Assembly: GCA_047975545.1 (NCBI GenBank)
Contig: JBKEDS010000003.1
Span: 1-61,829 of the forward strand
Source: JBKEDS01 sp047975545
Lineage (GTDB): Bacteria; Bacteroidota; Bacteroidia; Flavobacteriales; Flavobacteriaceae
Reading direction: 5' to 3'
Length of the DNA: 61,829 bases
Position numbers and translations under genes: made by a program. The notes under the pieces were generated by a model. The model was not told the DNA's origin. It saw only the letters and a list, made by a program, of their open reading frames with translations, and searched no databases. Of the stretch, positions 44,927 to 52,079 are shown in pieces. Position 1 is the first letter of the stretch, and each line of letters starts with the position of its first letter.

Positions 44927-46231
44927 ATGAATTCGAACACCAAATTGCCCGTAGTACCAAAAAACATGATTGTTCCCTTTATTTTGGTTACATCGTTATT
45001 TGCCCTGTGGGGGTTTGCCAATGCCGTTACCGACCCCATGGTGCAGGCCTTTAAAAAAGTTTTGGAACTTTCCAACTCGCAAGCGGCCTGGGTGCAAATG
45101 GCCTTTTATGGCGGATATTTTTGTATGGCGCTACCGGCGGCAATTTTTATGCGCAAATACTCCTATAAAGTAGGCATATTAATTGGCTTGGCGCTTTACG
45201 CATTGGGGGCTTTACTGTTTTACCCTGCCGCAATTACCGAGCAATTTTGGTTTTTTTGCCTGGGGCTTTATATTTTAACTTTTGGTTTGGCTTTTTTGGA
45301 AACGGCCGCCAACCCCTACGCTCTGGCCATGGGTCCCAAGGAAACCGCAACCCAGCGCCTTAATTTGGCACAGGCTTTTAATCCCGTTGGCTTAATTATC
45401 GGGTTGTTCGTGGCGCAACAGTTTGTGTTAAAAAATTTACAATCGGACGATATAGCCGATTTTAGCGCTCTTGAGGAAACCTCAAAAATGCTTATTAGAA
45501 CAACCGATTTAATGGTTATTCGTAATCCGTATGTTGTTTTGGGCTTGGTTATCCTTGCCATTTTTGTCCTATTTTTAATTAGCAAGATGCCCCAATCGAA
45601 AGACGAAGGCGGCATGCCCAAAATATGGGATACCTTTAAGGCCTTGGGCGAAAACAAAAAATATGTTCTTGGCGTATTGGCACAAATATTTTATGTTGGC
45701 GCCCAAATAATGTGCTGGACCTACATTTACCAATATGCCGAAGGTATTGGTATGGACAGCGTTACGGCGGGCTACTACCAAATGGCCGCATTTGTACTGT
45801 TTACCATAGGCCGTGCCGTGGGTACCTATTTGCTACGTTTTGTAAGCTCCGGAAAACTGCTTATGTTTTTTGCCCTTTTGGCCATGCTTTGCGTTTTGGG
45901 CACTATATTTATTAAAGGCCTAACCGGGCTATATTGCTTGGTTGCCATTTCGTTTTTTATGTCGTTAATGTTCCCTACCATTTACGGTATTGCCTTGGGC
46001 GATTTAACCGAAGAACAATCCAAAATAGGTTCTGCCGGACTGGTTATGGCCATTGTTGGCGGTGCATTAATGCCAAAATTACAAGGTATGATAATCGATT
46101 TAGGCGGTAGCGGTGTTGCCGACACCAAGGTTCTTGGCGTTTCCGAAGTAAACTTTTCATTTATTTTGCCTTTATTCTGTTTTTTGTTTATTGCTTGGTA
46201 TGGGCAAGTGGTTTATAAAAAACACGAATAG
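44927..46231 (+). CDS. MFS sugar permease, FucP-like
   Basis: Start taken at 44927, as an earlier ATG at 44774 would add 51 polar residues before the first helix. 434 residues, 12 helices. It has the FucP/NagP-type signature ETAANPYALAMGPKETATQRLNLAQAFNPVG around residue 125, PFILVTSLFALWGFANAVTDPM in helix 1, and SLMFPTIYGIALGDL in a late helix. The relatives carry L-fucose, GlcNAc, glucose or galactose with protons. With three fucosidases nearby, L-fucose is the first guess. It is divergent from the sulfatase, with a 223-base gap. Confidence 0.9.
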   Translation: MNSNTKLPVVPKNMIVPFILVTSLFALWGFANAVTDPMVQAFKKVLELSNSQAAWVQMAFYGGYFCMALPAAIFMRKYSYKVGILIGLALYALGALLFYPAAITEQFWFFCLGLYILTFGLAFLETAANPYALAMGPKETATQRLNLAQAFNPVGLIIGLFVAQQFVLKNLQSDDIADFSALEETSKMLIRTTDLMVIRNPYVVLGLVILAIFVLFLISKMPQSKDEGGMPKIWDTFKALGENKKYVLGVLAQIFYVGAQIMCWTYIYQYAEGIGMDSVTAGYYQMAAFVLFTIGRAVGTYLLRFVSSGKLLMFFALLAMLCVLGTIFIKGLTGLYCLVAISFFMSLMFPTIYGIALGDLTEEQSKIGSAGLVMAIVGGALMPKLQGMIIDLGGSGVADTKVLGVSEVNFSFILPLFCFLFIAWYGQVVYKKHE

Positions 46232-46243
46232 GCGAGGTTATAG

Positions 46244-46570
46244 GTGAAAATTGCAACCGATATAAATGCCGAAACATTTTATTCAATTATTGAATTTCTA
46301 ACAAAAAACGGTTGGAAGATTACGGTTGAGTATGATGAAAGGATTTTTGACAAAGGCATTGATTTCGACTTTTATAAACTTGAAAAAAACGAAGACATAA
46401 TCTATTTTGCTTGGTGCAATTGGTTTGAAGGCGAAATAAAAGCAACAACGAAAATCCTAAACAAGATAGCCAAACGTTTTGATTTTGAATTAAATTTCGG
46501 GGCAGCCGAATACCTCCAAAACAGCACTATAATTGAAGATATGAAGCCTTTATTGAAGTTTAAAAAATAA
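46244..46570 (+). CDS. Hypothetical small protein after the permease
   Basis: 108 residues from a GTG, 12 bases after the permease stop, with a purine-rich AGG-type leader. The composition is acidic and aromatic (DFYKLEKNEDIIYFAWCNWFEGEIKAT), with no signal peptide or membrane segment. I do not recognise the family. Closeness to the permease suggests co-transcription, but the content looks more like a small immunity- or scaffold-type protein than a sugar enzyme. The frame has normal codon use for the region, so I take it as real. Confidence 0.6.
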   Translation: MKIATDINAETFYSIIEFLTKNGWKITVEYDERIFDKGIDFDFYKLEKNEDIIYFAWCNWFEGEIKATTKILNKIAKRFDFELNFGAAEYLQNSTIIEDMKPLLKFKK

Positions 46571-46672
46571 CCACATGCAATAAGCAGTTGCACAAACCAT
46601 GATTTTTCAACAAAAAACCAATATTTTGTTGCAAGATAACTTAACCTTTTAATATATTTGCGGGAATAAAAA

Positions 46673-46745
46673 GCGGGAGTAGCTCAGTTGGTAGAGCGTC
46701 AGCCTTCCAAGCTGAATGTCGCCGGTTCGAACCCGGTCTCCCGCT
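46673..46745 (+). tRNA. tRNA-Gly (anticodon TCC)
   Basis: Acceptor arm GCGGGAG pairs with CTCCCGC, D arm with AGCTCAGTTGGTAGAGC, anticodon stem TCAGC/GCTGA around loop CTTCCAA (anticodon TCC, reading GGA/GGG), and T arm with GGTTCGAACCC. Discriminator T at 46745; CCA is not encoded. Confidence 0.95.
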
Positions 46746-46879
46746 CTAAACTTCATTAAAGAAAAAAGTATTAGTTGATTGATATTTTTTCATTAACACA
46801 CAAAAAACAAGGGTGAGAAGTTTATGCTGAGCGCAGTCGAAGCAAACCCGATTTTCCGCTCAATAAAAATTTTACTACT

Positions 46880-47001
46880 GTTATGTCAACTCTGAATTTA
46901 GTATAGAGATTGCTTAGTCGTCGTGCCTCCTTCTCGCAATGACGTCATTGCGACGACAGCGGAGGAAGCAATCCCATCCGTCAATTTTAATTTGACATAA
47001 C
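46880..47001. repeat. MITE-like palindromic repeat, full copy 1
   Basis: 122 bases with terminal inverted repeats GTTATGTCAA and TTGACATAAC. Inner arms GAGATTGCTT and AAGCAATC, and a central CGCAATGACGTCATTGCG, make almost the whole element a palindrome. A second full copy is at 54521-54648 and half copies are at 14869-14924 and 50814-50949. No transposase is present, so any mobility would need one in trans. Confidence 0.75.
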
Positions 47002-47059
47002 ACTACGGGACTTTTTTATTATTAACACCCGGTCGCTTCCCCAATAAAAAACAAAAAAC

Positions 47060-48022
47060 TCACCCCACTAACAACCTATCCACAATAGCTTTTACGGGCA
47101 ATATAGCCTTGGTATGCGCTATACTTGGCCCTGCGACCCAAACCGTTTTATAGGTTACTTGCGTGGCAGCATTTCTGGTGGCGCTCATACCTATGGAAAA
47201 GCGTACCATTTTTACCCATTTCTTTAATTTTTTGTGCTTGTTTAAAACCGACTCGACCCAAGTGGCCTTGGTACCAACTTTTTTAACGTAGGGCGTATTA
47301 ATAACGGAGCAAGGCGTACCGGAAATGCGCTCGGTCATAACAATATCGTTGGCACCATAATCTACGCAAGCCTGCTTATACTCGGTGGTTACGCCGGACT
47401 CGACGGAAGCTATAAAAGGGCTTCCCACCGAAACACCCACAGCACCATAGCCCATCATTTTATCGACATCGGCCTTAACGCCAACACCCCCGGCCGATAT
47501 AACCGGAATGTTGCAATGCGCCACCAACTCGGTAATTAAATCTTTAGGGCTGATATTGCCCCGATGCCCACCAGCTTCGTTATTAACTGCTATAATGGCA
47601 TCGGCGCCCAAGGCCTCGACCTTTTGGGCGTATTTTAAATCGACCACATCGCAAAATACCTTAATGCCTACTTTGTGGGCTTGTTCTATTAATGCCTTGG
47701 GGTTTCCCAACGAGGTAACAATAAAGTCGCAACCTTCTTCGCATAAAACATTTATTTGGCTTTCCGCTTTTGGGTTCGATTTGTTTACAATAACATTAAA
47801 CCCAAATGCCCCGCCTTCAACTTTTGCGGCCTTTAAGGTTTTTATTGCGCCCCGAAGCTCGTCCAAACTACGGTAGTTCAAGGCCGGTATGCAACCCGCA
47901 ATACCGCAGCTCATGGCCGCCTTAACCATTTCGGTATTAGACACTAAGAACATGGGCGCCATAATAATAGGGTGTTTTATGTTTAAAAGTGTTGTGAGAT
48001 TGGGTATCATATCGGTCATCAT
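47060..48022 (-). CDS. Nitronate monooxygenase / NAD(P)H-dependent flavin oxidoreductase
   Basis: Start taken at 48022 (MMTDMIPNLTTLL), rejecting an upstream ATG at 48145 that adds about 40 unlikely residues overlapping the promoter of the next gene. 320 residues in a TIM-barrel flavin fold: HPIIMAPMFLVSNTEMVKAA, GAFGFNVIV, FIVTSLGNPKALIEQAHKVG, and the FMN-binding NEAGGHRGNISPKDLITEL with PVISAGGVG and AVGVSVGSPFIAS. The group oxidises nitronates or acts as a general 2-nitropropane dioxygenase-like or enoyl reductase (FabK-like) enzyme; the true substrate is unknown. Confidence 0.9.
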   Translation of the reverse strand: MMTDMIPNLTTLLNIKHPIIMAPMFLVSNTEMVKAAMSCGIAGCIPALNYRSLDELRGAIKTLKAAKVEGGAFGFNVIVNKSNPKAESQINVLCEEGCDFIVTSLGNPKALIEQAHKVGIKVFCDVVDLKYAQKVEALGADAIIAVNNEAGGHRGNISPKDLITELVAHCNIPVISAGGVGVKADVDKMMGYGAVGVSVGSPFIASVESGVTTEYKQACVDYGANDIVMTERISGTPCSVINTPYVKKVGTKATWVESVLNKHKKLKKWVKMVRFSIGMSATRNAATQVTYKTVWVAGPSIAHTKAILPVKAIVDRLLVG

Positions 48023-48165
48023 TTTATCAAATATATTCAATTTATTACGCAACCAAAAACAGATGGCCACATCTAAACTGAAAAATAACCGATAAAATGC
48101 CCCTTTGCAATGTTCCGAAGTATTTAAAAAGGAGCATTTCATCAAAAAAAAAATCTTTAAAAAAA

Positions 48166-48705
48166 ATGAAAATGAAAAACAGAATTTATGCTATTGCCTT
48201 ATTTTGCCTTGTTGGCTTAGTTTCAGCTTGTGATTCCGACGACGACAATACCTCAAACGCTTACGAAACCAGTAAACAAGTTTGGCTTAACTTTAAGGCC
48301 GAAAACAGTAACACCTACCAATATACCGCAACCGAAAGTTCTTGGGCGGGCTACGGCTGGGAAACAACCCTTACGGTTGAAAACGGCATTGTAACCGAGC
48401 GCCATTTTAAATATACCCAAACGCCATTGGACCATAATTTATCTGAAGAAGAACTGGAATGGACCGAAACGGACGACCAAATTGGCAGCCACGAAAACGG
48501 TGCGCAACCCCTTACCTTAGACGAAATTTATACCTTGGCCGAAGAAAATTGGTTAACCGAAAGGGAGAACGCCACCATTTATTTTGAAACCGAAAACAAT
48601 GGTATGATTTCCATTTGCGGCTACGTTGAAAGTAATTGTGCCGACGATTGTTTTATTGGGATTAAAATAAAAAGCATCGAGGCTTACTATACCAATGCCG
48701 AGTAA
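48166..48705 (+). CDS. Hypothetical lipoprotein
   Basis: Start taken at 48166, which gives the lipoprotein signal (YAIALFCLVGLVSAC). 179 residues. After the Cys comes DSDDDN, typical of flavobacterial surface lipoproteins. The mature part is acidic with WLNFKAENSNTYQYTATESS, repeats of Trp and Glu, and a cysteine cluster near the end (ICGYVESNCADDC). Function unknown; similar small lipoproteins with DUF6174-like sequence exist in Bacteroidota. It is divergent from the nitronate monooxygenase gene and ends in a terminator. Confidence 0.75.
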   Translation: MKMKNRIYAIALFCLVGLVSACDSDDDNTSNAYETSKQVWLNFKAENSNTYQYTATESSWAGYGWETTLTVENGIVTERHFKYTQTPLDHNLSEEELEWTETDDQIGSHENGAQPLTLDEIYTLAEENWLTERENATIYFETENNGMISICGYVESNCADDCFIGIKIKSIEAYYTNAE

Positions 48706-48722
48706 AATTTTGTAAATTAATT

Positions 48723-48768
48723 AAAAAGGAAGGCTCAATTTTTCGCTCAATTTTGTCTTCCTTTTTTT
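48723..48768 (+). terminator. Intrinsic terminator after the lipoprotein gene
   Basis: AAAAAGGAAG pairs with CTTCCTTTTT, with a loop that contains a short direct repeat (GCTCAATTTT twice). T-run on the plus strand; it may also serve the convergent DoxX gene. Confidence 0.8.
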
Positions 48769-48778
48769 ATTCCGTAAA

Positions 48779-49225
48779 TTATTTTAGCTTATTCCCTACT
48801 TTTCTTTTGGAAATATAGCGGTCTATTTCAAAATACTTAACCTTTATTAAACTTAGCGCAAAAGCCCCTGCCGAAGCGGTAAAAACGGAATAATCGAAAG
48901 CGGCTTTTATACCTATTGAAAAGGTCATGGCCAAGGCAAACATAAGCATTAAATAACCGCTTAACCGGGCGGCCAATTCGGTTTTAAAACCAATAATAAG
49001 GCAAATGGCCAAAATTACCTCGGCAATGGTTGCCACTGCCCCAACAAAGGAAATTAGGGCGTTTGGAATCCACGGATTTATAATTTGCGTATAGTCTATA
49101 AAACTGGCCCAGTTGCCCCAAACCGTTATATCTTTTGGCAGTATGCCAAATCTATCGGCTACTGCCGATAAAAACCCGAAGGCTATGGCAAACCTTAAAA
49201 ACACTTTTATTCTTCTTACCCTCAT
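48779..49225 (-). CDS. DoxX-family inner-membrane protein
   Basis: 148 residues with four membrane helices: FAIAFGFLSAVADRFGIL, NALISFVGAVATIAEVILAICLIIG, LSGYLMLMFALAMTFSI, and AFALSLIKVKYFEI. The layout and the GFKTELAARLSG loop are typical of DoxX/DoxD-like proteins. The bacterial members have been linked to redox or sulfur metabolism, but the role here is not known. Monocistronic, convergent with the lipoprotein gene. Confidence 0.82.
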   Translation of the reverse strand: MRVRRIKVFLRFAIAFGFLSAVADRFGILPKDITVWGNWASFIDYTQIINPWIPNALISFVGAVATIAEVILAICLIIGFKTELAARLSGYLMLMFALAMTFSIGIKAAFDYSVFTASAGAFALSLIKVKYFEIDRYISKRKVGNKLK

Positions 49226-49264
49226 TTTAAAGTATTAATTTTACTAAACTTACAAAAAATACAG

Positions 49265-50623
49265 TTATTTTCCTACAAATGTTTTAACGGCCTCGAAATC
49301 CAATCCGCCGTAATTGCCCGAACTCATTAACAACAAGGCTTTATTATTAAAATCTTGCGAAAACAAAAAGTCTTTAAAATCGTCGGGATTGGTGTAAACA
49401 ATTAAATCGTTGCGACCAAAGGCATTGGCTATTTGCTGGTGAGTCACGGGCTCCAGTTTTTTTATTTCGAGCGCATGCGGCGAGTAAAACACAACGGCAA
49501 TATCGGCGGCACTTAAAGCCCCTTTGTACTCTTTTAAAAATTCGGCGTTTAGGCTACTGTAGGTATGGAGCTCCAAGCAGGCCACCAGGGTTTTGTTGCT
49601 GTATTGTTCCTTTACGGCTTTTGTGGTTGCGGCTACTTTGCTTGGCGAATGCGCGAAATCCTTAAACGCAATGCTCGTTGGGGTTTCGGCTATTTTTTCC
49701 AAGCGTTTGCTGGCACCTTTAAAGGTTGAAATGGCTTCGTAAAAATCGGCCTCGTCAATGCCCATGTGCTGGCAAATCCATTTAGCGCCCGCCAAATTAT
49801 TTAGGTTGTGCCTGCCAAATACTTCAATAGGCATTAAGCCTTCGGGGGTTTCTATAAACGTTTCGCCATTTTCAACCGTGTATTCGGGCGTGCAATAGCC
49901 TATTTTACGTATGGGATTTTCGCTGGCCTCGACAACCTTTACGACTTCGGCATCTTCTTCATTATAATTAATACTTCCGCCTTGGACAATGCTGTTTACA
50001 AAAATTTTAAACTGCTCGACGTAGTTTTCGTAAGTAGGGAACACATTTATATGGTCCCATGCAATGCCGCTAAGCAGGGCAATATTGGGTTTGTACAAAT
50101 GGAACTTGGGGCGCCGGTCTATGGGCGAGCTTAAATATTCGTCGCCTTCCAAAACTATAAACTCGTTGTTTTCGGTTAGTTTTACCATAACATCAAACCC
50201 CTCCAATTGGGCGCCCACCATAAAATCGACGTCTTTATCATGGTAGTGCATAACATGTAAAATCATTGATGTTATGGTTGTTTTACCGTGGCTGCCCCCA
50301 ATAACCACACGCGTTTTATGCTTGGACTGTTCGTATAAAAACTCGGGGTACGAATAAATTTTAACACCAAGTTCCTGAGCCCTTAAAAGTTCGGGGTTAT
50401 CGGCTTTAGCGTGCATGCCCAGCACAACGGCATCTAAAACCGTACTTATTTTATCGGGAAACCAACCAAATTGTTCGGGCAGCAGGCCTTTGTTTTTTAG
50501 CCGTGTTTTCGAGGGTTCAAAAATCTCGTCGTCGCTACCCGTAACCTCGTAGCCTTTATTATGTAATGCCAAGGCCAAATTGTGCATGGCAGAACCGCCA
50601 ATGGCTATAAAGTGTACTTTCAT
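49265..50623 (-). CDS. mpl: UDP-N-acetylmuramate:tripeptide ligase (murein recycling)
   Basis: Reattaches the tripeptide L-Ala-gamma-D-Glu-meso-DAP to UDP-MurNAc in peptidoglycan recycling. 452 residues in the Mur-ligase layout: Rossmann N-domain with FIAIGGSAMHNLALALHNKGY and GSDDEIFEPSKTRL, ATP loop VVIGGSHGKTTITSM (about residue 107), LEGDEYLSSPIDRRPKF, HINVFPTYENYV, GRHNLNNLAGA, and C-domain DFAHSPSKVAATTKA. The EIFEPS N-terminus and SSPIDRRPKF tell Mpl from MurC. The nearby C40 peptidase could make peptides of the kind this enzyme recycles, a plausible link only. Confidence 0.93.
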   Translation of the reverse strand: MKVHFIAIGGSAMHNLALALHNKGYEVTGSDDEIFEPSKTRLKNKGLLPEQFGWFPDKISTVLDAVVLGMHAKADNPELLRAQELGVKIYSYPEFLYEQSKHKTRVVIGGSHGKTTITSMILHVMHYHDKDVDFMVGAQLEGFDVMVKLTENNEFIVLEGDEYLSSPIDRRPKFHLYKPNIALLSGIAWDHINVFPTYENYVEQFKIFVNSIVQGGSINYNEEDAEVVKVVEASENPIRKIGYCTPEYTVENGETFIETPEGLMPIEVFGRHNLNNLAGAKWICQHMGIDEADFYEAISTFKGASKRLEKIAETPTSIAFKDFAHSPSKVAATTKAVKEQYSNKTLVACLELHTYSSLNAEFLKEYKGALSAADIAVVFYSPHALEIKKLEPVTHQQIANAFGRNDLIVYTNPDDFKDFLFSQDFNNKALLLMSSGNYGGLDFEAVKTFVGK

Positions 50624-50975
50624 GTGTTAAATTTATTGTTTTTTAATGGTCACACTTCGTCAAGCTCAGTGCGGGCATGGAACACCCAAATTAACACTCT
50701 TCTGTGTGATTAAAACTTAATAATGGGTGCTTCATCTGTAATTTAAATTGCAGCGGTAAAGATACGTATTGTAGCCGAAAGACCGACCACAAAATTTAAA
50801 TGTATTATGGTGTATGGATATTGCTTCCTCTACTGTTGTGGCAATGAAATTTCAAAAACTTAAAATTATTCCTTTCAGCAAGTTCAGGATACAAACCGCT
50901 GTTTGTTAATCAAGTAAGGGATTGCTTCTTCGTATCTCCTCGCAATGAATTAATTTATTTGCAAAAAGAATTGTT
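50624..50975. other. Gene-free stretch with degenerate repeats
   Basis: 352 bases without coding signal. It has a TTCGTCAAGCTCAGTGCGG word near 50658, a TTTCAGCAAGTTCAGGATAC word near 50874, and two same-direction half copies of the palindromic element: GGATATTGCTTCCTC near 50815 and GGGATTGCTTCTTCG with CTCGCAATGAAT near 50918. Together it looks like a graveyard of dispersed repeats. Confidence 0.6.
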
Positions 50976-52037
50976 TTACAAAATACGCCTAACATGTAAA
51001 AGCGTATTGGCCCTTTCGCTATTGTAATTGCCGTGGTTGGGGTTCAGGCTTTCTATTTTTACCCTTTCCGAAGCATGTATCATTTTGCCTTCTGCTATGT
51101 GTATGGCCACATGGCTAATGCGTGCGGTGCCATCGTCCCGTAAATTACCGAAAAACAACAAATCGCCCGGTTTCCATTCGCCTATATTATTTTTGTTTAC
51201 GGCAAGGCCTTCATGAACTTGAAGCGAGGCATCCCTACCCAACATGATGTTTGCATCTAAAAAAGTGGTTCTTGTAAAACCGCTGCAATCCATGGCCTTT
51301 GTTGAGGTTCCGCCCCATAAATAAGGCCGCCCCAATAATGAATGGGCACGATTAAGCATTCGGGAAACGGGGTTGGTTTCTGTCGATTTGTAAAAAACAC
51401 TATCGTTTACCCTTACGGTCCTACCATCGGGCAATATGTAAATTCTGTTTTCCAAAACCCCGAGAATATTGCCAAAAACCAAATCGGTTGCGGCCGTATT
51501 TATATTTTCAGTACTATAACCCTCGCCTTCGTTGGCTTGCACAACCGCTTTGGGGGCATTAATCCATTTTGGGCTAATGCTATCGCCTATTGCAACTCCG
51601 CCATGGTCCACCCAAGCTATATAATTGTCGGGGCCTTGTATTAAAAACCACTCCCCCTCCTGCTTTATCACGTTAAGGGTTTGCCCCATTATATACTGGG
51701 TGGCCAATTCGGCACTGTGCTTGGGCAGGCTTCGGGCATTGGCAACAGAATTTCGTACAACGGCCTTTTGGGGTACGATAACGGATAAGTTGAAGGTTTT
51801 AATTTCGGGATTATGTTTTTTTAAATATAATGCGAAACTATCAAGAACCTGCTGGCTTTGCACTTGTCCCGATACCGTATTTTTTTCTAACGCAACTTCT
51901 ATATACGTTGTGCGCTTGTCCAAGTGCTGCTTTGCTAAAAATGATTTAACGGTATTATTAATATCGGGTTGTCCGGCTTTATTGGAACAACCCAAGCACA
52001 AAAAAAATACGCAGGCCAAAGAGAAAAAGCACTTCAT
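50976..52037 (-). CDS. C40 (NlpC/P60) peptidase lipoprotein with SH3-like domains
   Basis: 353 residues; lipobox LCLGC (Cys16). The middle has bacterial SH3-like regions (VIVPQKAVVRNSVANARSLP, GQTLNVIKQEGEWFLIQGPDNYIAWVD and a second NRIYILPDGRTVRVNDS). The C-terminal NlpC/P60 domain has the catalytic Cys in GGTSTKAMDCSGFTRTTF and the His in ARISHVAIHIAEGKMIHAS. It cuts peptide bonds with gamma-D-Glu in cell-wall peptides, in the periplasm. The layout matches YkfC/dipeptidyl peptidase VI relatives. The mpl gene 352 bases downstream would reuse the tripeptide. Confidence 0.9.
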   Translation of the reverse strand: MKCFFSLACVFFLCLGCSNKAGQPDINNTVKSFLAKQHLDKRTTYIEVALEKNTVSGQVQSQQVLDSFALYLKKHNPEIKTFNLSVIVPQKAVVRNSVANARSLPKHSAELATQYIMGQTLNVIKQEGEWFLIQGPDNYIAWVDHGGVAIGDSISPKWINAPKAVVQANEGEGYSTENINTAATDLVFGNILGVLENRIYILPDGRTVRVNDSVFYKSTETNPVSRMLNRAHSLLGRPYLWGGTSTKAMDCSGFTRTTFLDANIMLGRDASLQVHEGLAVNKNNIGEWKPGDLLFFGNLRDDGTARISHVAIHIAEGKMIHASERVKIESLNPNHGNYNSERANTLLHVRRIL

Positions 52038-52079
52038 TTAACTAATTTTAGGAAAAGGTATATAATTGAAACAACAAAC

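Larger units (their letters stand above)
46571..47059. other. Gene-free stretch with tRNA and dispersed repeats
   Basis: Apart from tRNA-Gly and the MITE-like palindrome, it holds a TATGCTGAGCGCAGTCGAAG word at 46823-46842, a motif seen in intergenic DNA of many bacteria. No coding sequence. Confidence 0.6.

Noticed and set aside
46880..47001. CRISPR-like array at the palindromic repeat
   Set aside because: There are no regularly spaced short repeats with unique spacers; it is one large palindrome.
48023..48145. Longer start for the nitronate monooxygenase
   Set aside because: The extension overlaps the leader of the divergent lipoprotein gene and does not fit the family N-terminus.
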